Shown piece after piece: positions 14,501 through 25,123 of a DNA stretch of 64,000 bases. The number at the start of each line of letters is the position of its first letter. Position 1 is the first letter of the stretch. Location of the stretch: NCBI GenBank assembly GCA_005281725.1, contig SSBO01000001.1, forward strand, positions 4,448,399 through 4,512,398, in the 5' to 3' direction. Under the pieces are notes generated by a model. That model did not search any database. It worked only from the letters and a program-made list of their open reading frames with translations, and was not told the origin of the DNA. Source of the stretch: Wuchereria bancrofti. Taxonomy: Eukaryota > Nematoda > Chromadorea > Rhabditida > Onchocercidae. Made by a program: the position numbers and the translations under genes.

Positions 14501-17500
14501 CGAAGTTTGAAATAGTATAGGCAATATCTCATGTCAAACCAAGAAGTTTACAAACTTTTCTTTTCTATTCAAAAGTTTTTATTTATTAATATTAAGAATA
14601 GATTTTTAGAAAATAGTTAGAACTCACTCGCAGTATGAGTTAACAACTACCAATCTGGTTGAATTTGATTACAGTATTGACAAGCTTGCATGCTCATTTT
14701 AGTTTCGAATAGTGAATTGAAAGCATATTTGTAAGCCAATGAGTTTTGTTAAGGAGAGAAAGCAGTTAAAAATTTTCAGATTTCATTCATCGGATTTCTT
14801 AGATAACAATCGCTTCAAGCTGCTTTTCAAGATCTCATTAGATGATGTTGTAATTGCTAAAGGTGACAATTTCTCTTCCTATTTCTAAAAAAAGCAGTTA
14901 AATCTCTGTTTTAAATGAGATTATCCAAATTAAAAGCCAAAGATTGAACAATATGTTTATCAATGTTGCAGTAAATTTACAAAAATATGGAAATACAGAA
15001 ATTTTAGTACTGTAGTAAACAATAATTGTAAAAACAAATGAAAAGATGCTACTTAACCCTTGACCTACACATTATTAGCAGACTAGTAGAACGAACTCAA
15101 ACTCTGAAACTATGCATTGTTATTCTCTCATCTTACTCCATATAATTATAGATATTTCAGATACTTTATCATTACTGCATACGGCTGAAATGGAACTGCA
15201 AAATGCTCAAGAAGATATAAACATTGTGAATAAAATGACTGAATTATCGAAGTTACTCAAGAAACCAAATGTTGTATGTTCTGGTTGATGTATATACAAT
15301 CTTCTAGTCTAATGAAATGATTTCCATTGATCTTCCTATCTTTCTAAAAAGAACAAAATGCAAGTTAAATTATTAACATGAGACGAAAACAGTGCGAAAT
15401 CGATTCTTATGCCTTATTATAAATTTATCTTACTAGTGATATAAGACATTTTTCCAGGAATTAGCTAATATGTTAGACAATCTCGAGACTGAAACGATGC
15501 ATCGAAAACGGGTTCTTCAAGAACAGATGACATCAGATCCATTGTTAACCGTAGTGCAGCTGCAAGTCACAACAACGTACTGAGCAATTCTATAAAGCTC
15601 TTCCCACATCCTTTTTCATTTTTTTTACTAAAATTTCAAATTTTTAATTATAATTCTGCGTTAAATTTTGCCAGTTTCCTTAAAAGATTTCCCAAATTTC
15701 GATCTAAATGTGTTGTTCAGACCATCATTGAGTCTTTTCTTGACCTGCTTATGCCTTACGATTTTAGCCTATAATTTAGTTATTTCAGAAAAGTGGAGTA
15801 GACTGGCAGTTCTTTGCTGGCTGCAACAGTCCAATTCTTTTTCGTTTTTGTGGTTTGAGAATGATAATAAACTCGGGAAGAAATTGATAGCAAAAATTAG
15901 ATGTCGAAATTAACTTATTGAAATTAGATATGGGAAACATTGATTCCCGTCATTTGTTGGATGATGTGATATCCTGTATTGAAAAGGAAGTAGTAAATTG
16001 TACTTGTTTACAGAAATGGTGTTGGCATACTCGTAATACAGTTTCCCAGTGCTGATCGACGCGCAATTTGGGAGAATGCGTTGATTAAAGCAAAGACTGC
16101 TCTAAGTGCTCATTACTCATTGAATTAATTATTTTACCCTAATTGTTTTCCATAAATGGTTTCTTGGAGAATTCTTTTAGTTATCCAATTTTTAAAGTTA
16201 TCCGTGTTTCAAATCACTTGCAGAGAATGAAATGCAAAATGAAGAAAGGCCAAATCACTTGAAATCAATTGTAACACATCGAACTCGTCCTGGACTAACG
16301 GTTAGTTTCATTCTTTGTGCTAAAACTTAAGTCTTATGTCATGTGATTAGTGTTGTATTGATTTAATGGACTGCTTTCCAAGTTTGTATGTTACAGATCA
16401 AAAATTGCAATTAAGTTTGAATTATTTTTTTTGAATTTCAGTTCTCTGTAGCAGCGGCAACTTTCGGGAAGAGTGCAGAAGGAGCACCGAATGTTTGGGT
16501 TTGCGCATCAGATAAATTTTCCGGCCAAGTTACTGTCATAAACGTAAACGGTGAACCGACTATAGAAAGTACTACAGGCATTGGCAATGCAGCCATTGTT
16601 GCAATCTGTTCCGTACCCGCTCCAAGGTACTACTTGTTTTTCTCAAACCGTCTCCCCGATTTTTTTCTAAATTGACCATTTATCATTGATGGTGACTTAT
16701 ACTCACTCCATGGGATTAAAGATTTTGTTTGTTTCTCGTCATTTCCCTCTTCCTTTCGTTATATTTCATACGTTCTTCATAGATGATGTATTTCTGGAAT
16801 TGCATTTAAAAGGTCCATTTAACTTCAGGAAAAAAAGGAAATTAGCGAAGTTGGTCGACTCGTCGATGAGGGATTTACCTGGCTTAGAGCTTGACAGGTT
16901 TGTTTTACGATTCTAATGGATGACACTGAGATTTCAGGATGTTCAGGATATTTTAAAAAGTTGGGATAGACGAGAAGGAATAAAATGTATCTCACATTTA
17001 GCACTTCATCGGAATCAGGTGAATCGGATTCAGAAACCGCTCGACGAAATATTCAATCTACTGTTTGGATTGGCAATGAGGATGGCGAGTAGGTTAACTG
17101 ATTTCCTAAGAATCAATTTTTCAAATTTAAAATTTTTTAATTGTCAGCGAAAATTTCTTGGAAAAAGAACTTTTTGGAAAATAGTTTTTTATTTTTACTT
17201 CAATAGCAAGTACCTTTATTCTATCATAAAAACATTCTAATGTTAAGGTATTCTTCAGTGATGTATCAAATAATAGCTTGATTAGTTGAAAAGATTGTTA
17301 GTCTTAACATTTCGTTAATATGAGAAATAAGCTTTACTAATTTAAATCCTATTAATTTCGCTTTCATGTTGAATCACATTGCTTGAAAAAAGACTTGCCA
17401 GAGGAACTATCATTAAAAAAAAAAATTAACAAAAAATACAATGCGCATCTTTCTACATCACATCTTCCTACATCTAAATACTTGTTTAAATACTGTTTTC

Positions 17501-20084
17501 CATTACTTGTTTCAGAATATTTGTTTTCAATCTTTTGGATAACGTCCGATTGAAGGCCTGTGAAAGGATGATCAGACTTCCGATGCCTGTAGACGACATC
17601 GTTTATTTGGAAGAAAAAGTTTTCGTTTCAATCTCATCAAATTCACACATCAAACTATTACATTTCCAAAGAAATAAAGGTTTTAATAATTCATTTCAAT
17701 ATTTCAAATTCCGTAAATATTAGAATAGCAATATACATATGAACATATACATTAGTAATAATGACTAACTTTTATAAAATATATTATGTTCTTTATCTAA
17801 AATCGCAACTATTAAATTATATAATAGATAAAGTAAAAATCTTTGTCCTGTTGATCACCTGAATTTTTCACGCATTAACTACCTGAATTCAATTATATTA
17901 ATACCGAAAACAATTTTAGTTTTCTCATCAGGCTAATGTTATTCTGTTCGTAGTCAACGAGAGGCAACTTAGCAGTGTCAGGAGGAATAAGCCTAGTGAG
18001 TAGTATTTGCCTAAGTTATTGGTGGATATAAAAAGTAACTCCTTAGTATCTGCTTATCACTGTCTTTTTTTCAGAAGGCAAATGGGATTTAGATAATCCG
18101 AAATCAGTTCATGTAAATTTCCGCAGACGTTTGAGACCTATGAGTGTTGCTGCTTCAAGACTTTGTTTTGCATCTGGCAATTCAATTTATCTATTAAATG
18201 CTTCTACTTTGCAAATTGAAGTTTGTGTTTAATAAAACCATTTCTTTGAGGATGCCAAGGAAGTAATATGATGGCAAGAGAAGTTTAGAAAAAGAAGAAG
18301 GGAGAAAGTTTTTCAAATTTTATTTTTCATGACTTAAAAAACTCTTAAAATATTCGTTTTTTGGACATGTGCGAAATTCACTTCTATGTTTCTTTAGAAG
18401 GATTCGAAATAATTAGTTAAGAGCAAAGGTTAACGAAAACAATTCGAAATAATTAGTTAAGAGCAAAGGTTAACGAAAATTACTATTGCACAGGACTGTG
18501 ATATCAAAGATGAAGGTAAGCAAGATAGATTTCCATTTCTTAGCTTTGAATTTTGGACTGAAAGTTAAATTTGGTCATTAATTAAAGAAACAAGTAGCAG
18601 TAAGTACAAGTGCTATGGAGACAGTGGTTTGCTTGGCTGTACTCGGTTCAACAATTTTTGTAGCCATGAATAAGTCGTCGATTGTTAAAGTAATCAATGC
18701 GTTTACTTTGGACTGCCAACAAGAGTTTAGTATTTCACATATCGTCAATAAGGCATTATCGAGTAAGTTTGCATTTATGTTCCTTTTTGAGGGATTAGCT
18801 TTAATACATGACCAAGCCTATTGTTAATCAATTTTAGTTTTTAAGTCCAGAGTTTTAGTACTGATTTATTAGGAAAGAAATGTCAGCATATTGGTCTTAT
18901 GATCCCATTTCGTTCAACAACTTTGTCTACAGGCAGTGAAGATATTATTCGCAAACATAAGATGGGATGTTTGAGGATAACATCACTTTTATGTTGTAAC
19001 AGTCGTCTTTGGATTGGTACTTCTGCTGGTATCGTTATTAATACACTCATTCCAAATAATAAAATGTTAAACTGGACACCTTCATTGAATGGTATCTTTA
19101 GATTTCAACTGAAAATAATGATTAATGCTTATGTTAATAACTGGTGATAAACGGATTTAAGTTTGAGTAGAAAGAACTGAAAATAGAACTGTTTTTGTCC
19201 GAAAGAATGAAAATAGGAATGAGAAAGGAATATTAGTAGTGAATATCTCCATGCAAATTGAGCAGACGGCCTCAAAAAAGAAGTGGAGACATTAAGCTTT
19301 GATGTCATACAAGGTATTATTCGCAGATTCTTTAGCTAGTACTTGATGAATCACTTTTCTAAAACAAGTGTAATTAACATTTTTACTTTAACATCAGTTT
19401 CACTTCGGAAAAGACTTTTTTGAGAGTTATTTACGATTAGAAAAATCGAATTAGTGTTTCTGTTCCACATGTAATACTATAGACAGAAAGCTTTGAAACT
19501 CTGCGCCGTTGGTAAATTGATAAACATTTTTTACGAAAAGAAGTATTAAAGAACATTCCGATCATTTCAGTATGCCAAGCAGGACATGTTGGACCTTGCA
19601 GATTTCTGACTGCTGTTTCGGCCACAGCAACACCATCATTCGATTTACGACGTCGACGAATGTCACTTAGTGCTCCTATATTACAACAAACTGAACAGGT
19701 GACATTTTACATCACTATGTTGCGATGATTAGTTTAATCATTTCAGGGATAAATAAAGACATCTTTATAAATCTCTTCAAACCAATGTGCAACTTTATTT
19801 TACAAATTAGAAGCTTAATGTACTCAATTCATGTACAAGAATATGCATCCGAGGTCAACTTTTTCCTCGAAATGCAGAATCGTTGTTGTATCGGTAAGTG
19901 CGGGCGTCACCTCAATCTAGTATCGTTTGCTGTGCTTTCATTACAATCCATTCCTGTTTTTTTTTTTTTTCAGATATTCGTAGTAAGTGGTGGTGAAGGA
20001 TTCGATAGTGGTGCTACACAAGTTGAGAGTGAAAAACGTGAAATTGATGACGCCTTGAATTACTTGTTGTTTTGGTCTGCTTAG
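8528..20084 (+). CDS. Rho guanine nucleotide exchange factor, ARHGEF17/TEM4-like (5' end unresolved)
   Basis: Exons: 8528-8759, 9456-9523, 9967-10034, 10272-10434, 10899-11146, 11566-11747, 12021-12207, 12437-12541, 12903-12980, 13358-13471, 13777-13869, 14050-14217, 14323-14459, 14780-14862, 15152-15273, 15458-15576, 16014-16105, 16224-16300, 16442-16626, 16829-16897, 17002-17088, 17516-17679, 18075-18220, 18494-18515, 18601-18762, 18873-19091, 19571-19698, 19974-20084; 1,208 residues. Residues 1-320 are Ser/Arg-rich and look disordered. The DH domain runs from about 355 to 560, starting [17 protein letters not shown] and ending in the signature [15 protein letters not shown]; it should catalyse GDP release from a Rho GTPase. 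A PH-like segment follows ([13 protein letters not shown] ... [18 protein letters not shown]), then a WD40-like C-terminal half ([32 protein letters not shown]). That order, plus the motifs after the PH-like part, fits ARHGEF17/TEM4 better than ARHGEF10. Weakest joins: the short acceptors at 9966, 11565 and 12020. Likely poly(A) signal AATAAA near 20377. Confidence 0.85.
18401..18480. repeat. 40-bp perfect-spacing tandem duplication in a RhoGEF intron
   Basis: Two head-to-tail copies, 18401-18440 and 18441-18480, share 38 of 40 bases (core ATTCGAAATAATTAGTTAAG then AGCAAAGGTTAACGAAAA). They lie in the intron directly before the 22-nt exon at 18494 and end 13 nt from it. The near identity implies a recent duplication. 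Confidence 0.95.
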
Positions 20085-21649
20085 AAGCTTTTAAGACAGT
20101 CAAATTGCTGTACAAATTGTTGTTACAAATTGTTGTGTTTTCTTTCTTCAAAAAAAAAAAATGATTTAAATATGTCGTTGATATTAATGGGATTTTTTTT
20201 CCATGACTTTTTTCTCATGACCTCTCATTTCTGGAAATAGCTCCGACTTCCTAAGTTACTTCATACGATAGTTTAGTAGTAATTACTGTAGCACGATGAT
20301 TCGTTGCTTTTACCAGTATCTTATGGAAACCACAAGACCATCAGATTGATTTGAACCTTTTTCTTTACCACCTTCAAATAAACTCTGTTTTGAACAACTT
20401 CGATACTTTCCATGTAATCTGGTAGTGACTGCACGTATCAACGTATCGATTCTATGATCCAGCAGAAATGCAGTCCTCTCAAGGAATTGCTATTCTTCCT
20501 TCATGTTTATCTGAAAATTCACCATTACTTTAAGTTTTCGTATGTAACATAAAGTTTTCACGGTCTAACACAACTATATGTAAATATAACTCATGAAAGT
20601 CCGGTTTCGTAAAAACTAATTTCGTTAAGTTTGTAAAAGTCGAAAGCATCGCAATAAATGGCTCTTTCGGCTGATGTTTTGACTGGGCGAGAATAAAAGA
20701 ATTATTTTTGTTTCTTTTTCTTCGTCTTCTTGATCGGACAAACAAGTTCTGGTAGCTGACATCATTTAACTCAGATCAAAATTTGCTCAGTGAAGTAGCC
20801 TTAACACCCTGCTGGATTGAGAAGACCTTCTGCTTATTAGCAGAAATTTAACGAAGTTATTTTCTCTCGGATTATATGAACTTACACCAAAACTATCACT
20901 AATCCGACCATCGAGCGTTCCGTTCCCATGTACTAATTTTCTCTGAAAGATTTTAAACCACTTCATCGTTCATCGATAAGAAACAAAAATTCATGGCTGT
21001 TTTGGACGGAAGGTGACTTTGAAATTTTAATTTAATACATTATTGATTTTTCTTAATCTGTGGTCTTTAAACTCTGTTTAATGACAAGAAGTTATCGACT
21101 AGACTGATCTCTATAAATTATGCTAATTATGTTTTTGAAGATTTATTAGAGACGTTTTGCGTAACCCACAAGTTTTTTTTCTCCCCTCGTCCTTGAAACA
21201 GTCTCTTCTCTCCGTCTCTCTCTCTCTCTCTCTAAAGAACTTAGAAACAAATTTTTGCATATGCAATTTCAATTTAAAATACTTCAATTTTTTAATGAAA
21301 TAAAAGTTTTGGTAAAGTTTCAATGACATTATTAACGCTTGGTTCAATGATAATTGTTGGAATTTATTTGACTGCTCATTAACTGATTAGTAACGAGATG
21401 GACTCACCGGTTTGCTCTTATTATTAGTTTTCAGTTATTACTGGAATTATTATATTAGTGTAATTGTATTGGTTCCTAATGTTTTGAAGTTTAACAACAG
21501 ATAAAATATACATAGCGCTGGCTATTTACAAAGTGCCTAGTTTAAATTGTATGTTTTACGATAGGATATCTTCTTCAGGAAATTTTGTAAGAAAATGATA
21601 TGCTGCTTGTCTGAAAGTTACCTGAGATGAAATTTGAGATTTCTTACAG
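20085..21649. other. intergenic region with a (TC)n tract
   Basis: No supported exon on either strand. It contains the RhoGEF 3' UTR and probably the promoter and first exon of the next gene. One candidate is ATG GAC TCA CCG at 21398-21409 followed by GTTTGC: it ends in phase 0, which fits the exon at 21650, but four codons are too few to be sure. A CT/TC microsatellite lies near 21201-21233. Confidence 0.45.
21201..21233. repeat. (TC)n microsatellite
   Basis: A run of CTCT dinucleotides interrupted once by CCG, in the non-coding gap between the RhoGEF and the unrecognised gene. Confidence 0.85.
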
Positions 21650-24370
21650 ATAGATATACAAACGGGTAATGAATACGCTGATGAAGAGTTGGGTCTGTTA
21701 AAAACTCAGCCAGTTATTCAAAATTATGAACAACTAAAAGCATCAAAAGTGGCCCAGCCAAGTTTGTTGGAATCGACTGCGGTGTGTAAAGAAATCGAAG
21801 AGGCAAATGTTACGGACGAATTGGTTACTGGTTATAATTGTCCACAAGCTATGGATAGAGCAAACAACTCCAAAAGCGTTTCTCACTTACGTATACAACC
21901 GCCTGCTGACGTTTCACAAATAAAAGTAGAAAAGTCACAGCCATCGGGAAACTCCAGACCCAGTTCGTACAGTTCTCGAAGCATTCAAAATTTCCCGAGA
22001 AATAAGCAAAATCTTTTGCTAACACGTGACATGACTCAGTTAACTAGAGGACGCTATAATGAATTGAAACCTCAACATTGCACTGAAAAAGCTGAATATT
22101 ACCACCCGACTTGTCCCCATCAAAATTTTCACTACTCAGTACCTTCTAGTTTAAGCGCGAAACGATACAATTGTCAACACTGTTCAGATGTTTATGAAAA
22201 TATGGTACGAAACAAATGTTTTTTGAAATAACTTCCATTCTAGGGCAAGAACATTTTATCAAATAAAATGACATCAACCTAGACTATTTATGATTAACTT
22301 TAACCGATACTCATGGTCAATTCGTCTCATGGTCATGTATTTATTTTGGTCATTTCCGCATGCACGAGATGATCTCGTATCGGATCATTGTAATTCTCCA
22401 GTATCACACAAATTTCAAGAATATCGCACTTTTGTGAAAATCTCAAAATGTTTAATATACTAAAAGAACTGGAATATTTTCAGAGAAATGGCTCATACTA
22501 TGGTGGTATGTGTAAAATTAATGATAAATCAGGAAGAGTTGGTATAAGTCATACAAATGGACCGGTAAAAAGTGAAGAAGATGAAGCTACTCAAATATCT
22601 CACAGTGTTTGTTTCATTGCGAGGAAAATTTTTCCTTTTTTCGAATTGTTTATTGTTAATTGGTCAGATGAACTGTTACTAACTTCCTCATATAGTCATT
22701 CAAATGAGATTAAGAAAAGGAAAAAATAGACAAGGATTGAAATAGGAGTCTGTTCTCTTTATGCCTATTAAGATCATCTGGTGACCCAAATTAACATTGA
22801 TAATTTAGTTTAAAACTTGTCAGAAGACAGCTCGTTGTTCAAAACCTATCCATTAGCGAGTACGATCGGAAAGAAATTTTTCTAAATCAAACGTTAGAGT
22901 GCTTGTGTTTTGAGATTTATTCTGTTGAATTTACTCTTATTCTCGTAACATGCCGGGTTACAAAAACTCATTCTTTCTCTGTGAGGTTGTTGACCTATCA
23001 GCGAAGTTAGGACATAAATGCCAATATTGCAAATTGATTTAATCATCATTTATTATTTGTATGTAGATTATTCCCAAAGAATAATTATCAGATTATGTAT
23101 GAATGGATTTTAGATCGCTTGATTTCAAGTGAGTAGCATTTAGAAACTTGATTAACTTTCCTGGGATATGTATAGATTTTTAGAAACCGATCTGTATATC
23201 TGAAATATGTGTATCTGCTTGATGCTTTCACTGTTCTAAAATTTTATTAGAAATATTTCGGTGACATTACTTTCACTCGCCTAACACTCTCATAATAAAT
23301 ATTTATAATTTCAATTAAATTTACTAACAAAAAAGTTTTTATTTACATGAAAGTGCTGAAGTAAATTGAGGAATCTATTGGCATTGGCTAGTAAAAATTG
23401 AGAAAGCATCTAAACTTATCTTTCCTCACTGATTTCACCTGATTATTTGTTTAACTTTACAAATTTAAGGCAGACACATACCCAAAGTGCATTTGCAAAG
23501 GAATTTGTGAGCAATGGAACCAAAAGCGCCACCGCATAAAGCCGTCCACTGTTAAAGGTACCACTTGTCTTCATATGTTGCATTGATAAAGTGAACATTG
23601 TTAAACATATCGTTATAACCCACACTTCACATCAATAATGTATATTTTAAATTAAATTTTAATTTGTGGATGCTATATTTCCATTAAAGCTTTTCTTAAG
23701 TTCTAGAAAGAAAACTCCACGCTTCCAGCGAAATGCTATCAGTGCCAAATCATCACCATAAATCAGGATGCAGACGTATAGTTCATATAATTGCTGGACC
23801 AAGACAACAATATAGGTCAAAGCATTATGTTTTCAAATGCCACAGCTGTGGACGATATATTTTTCATAAATACTGCAATGGTATCTCTCCTTTTAATTAC
23901 ATTAATTCTCTTCCATATTCGTGTTGGGATATTATCCTGACATGGACATCGGAATGTTTACTTACATGCTTTGCTTTGCATTACTCTAATTTTCATTCCG
24001 CTCCGCAAATCTTCCGGTGTGCTTACGCATAACACAAAAATAGCATTTAGCATCACGAGAAAGCAATTCGCGTAAGTTAAATTAGTAAACATAAAAATGC
24101 ATCTGTTGGAAACGATCTTTACTGAAGTCTGTTTTTTGAGTTTTCATTCATATCTTACTTTTTTGAATTTCTATTGAAGGGCACAGAATTTATAAACCAG
24201 TTTATTGGATTTTCACTTCCTACATTATGATCAGTAAGTTGCCGTTTTAAATAGTAAAATTTTCAGGTAGGAACAGCGATATCCGTCATTATTCGATTTA
24301 TCATCCTCATAACAATAGCAGAAATCATTCAAGTGACCTTCGCCATATCTATTACTGTAAACATCACTAA
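21650..24370 (+). CDS. unrecognised protein with paired cysteines, 5' end unresolved
   Basis: Four exons agree in phase and stay open: 21650-22204, 22484-22505 (22 nt), 23707-23880 and 24267-24370 (stop TAA 24368-24370), 284 residues from the first visible codon. I do not recognise the family. The first 130 residues are polar and look disordered (SRPSSYSSRSIQNF). A Cys/His-rich part follows: CPHQNFH, YNCQHCSDVYENM, HHHKSGC, then FKCHSCGRYIFHKYCN, which has the look of a small zinc-binding module (CxxC...HxxC). The C-terminus is rich in His, Asn, Ser and Tyr (HNNSRNHSSDLRHIYYCKHH). No signal peptide or membrane segment is seen in this frame. The start may be at 21398 (MDSP) or further upstream. 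Function is unknown; that the phases close to a stop supports a real gene. Confidence 0.6.
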
Positions 24371-25123
24371 TTTCCTGAGCAATTAGACCAGTGGATTTTC
24401 CTCTTGAAAATATCGTCACCACTGATATCACTGATAATCGTCATTTCTAGCAGATAAAAATAATAGTTTCTTTAATATTGACTTTTTGACAATAAATCTA
24501 CTGCTCTAATGATTATACATTCCGTCATCTGAGATATCAGATGACGATCGATCCATCGGCAAAGGTCATACCTGCGAAATAACAAATTTACATAAAATAT
24601 TAGTATGATGTCATCTAGCTGATCAATAAACAGTGGCGACACTGTCTTCTGCAGTCTCATGATTTCTCCAAAATATAAGTATTTAAGCAGTTTTGCCTTT
24701 GACTGCTACAGGAAAATGCTGTTGGTTGATTACAGTAATTACATCTTCCTGATCTTCTCTTCGGTTACTTTCTCCGTTAATTACCTTAATTGCTGCCCCG
24801 TCCCTAATGACTCTTCTTTTCCCAGCAGTCATATGTGACAACATATTGCGGAGTAACTTTTACTCATCTGTCGATCAACCAATAAGGAAAGAGTATTTGA
24901 GGAGCTGTTCCACATATCTTTTCCAGATTGGCGGAGTTGTACTTGTGTCCTGAGGAGATTCTGTACCTTTAAACTGTGAAGGCATTCTCTCATTTCCTAT
25001 TTATCGTTTACATCTTTGGCGGGTTTGTGGTTATCTGTTTCGCCTTCATCTCACTTCTCGCGGGTACTATTTTCTCTGTTAATATCGATGAAGGTTATGC
25101 ATTTTGTTGATTATTGATCTTCA
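24371..25123. other. intergenic region between the unrecognised gene and slx-4
   Basis: About 750 bp without a supported gene. Two minus-strand ORFs here lack splice context and look like chance. Both flanking genes point right; the gap is longer than usual for a nematode operon, so co-transcription is possible but not indicated. Confidence 0.45.

Noticed and set aside
19725..19970. Extra RhoGEF exon between 19698 and 19974
   Set aside because: The exons on either side join in phase 0, and the intervening frame has no support.
23443..23625. Minus-strand hydrophobic ORF (MWVITICLTMFTLSMQ...) as a membrane-protein exon
   Set aside because: It lies within an intron of the plus-strand gene and I could not find partner exons in phase on the minus strand.
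24267..24370. Transmembrane-like frame (ISVIIRFIILITIAEIIQV) at the end of the unrecognised gene
   Set aside because: The incoming phase from 23880 selects a different, hydrophilic frame that ends cleanly at TAA 24370.
24231..24660. Two minus-strand ORFs of 62-66 codons
   Set aside because: One is the shadow of the last exon of the plus-strand gene and the other has no splice or family support.
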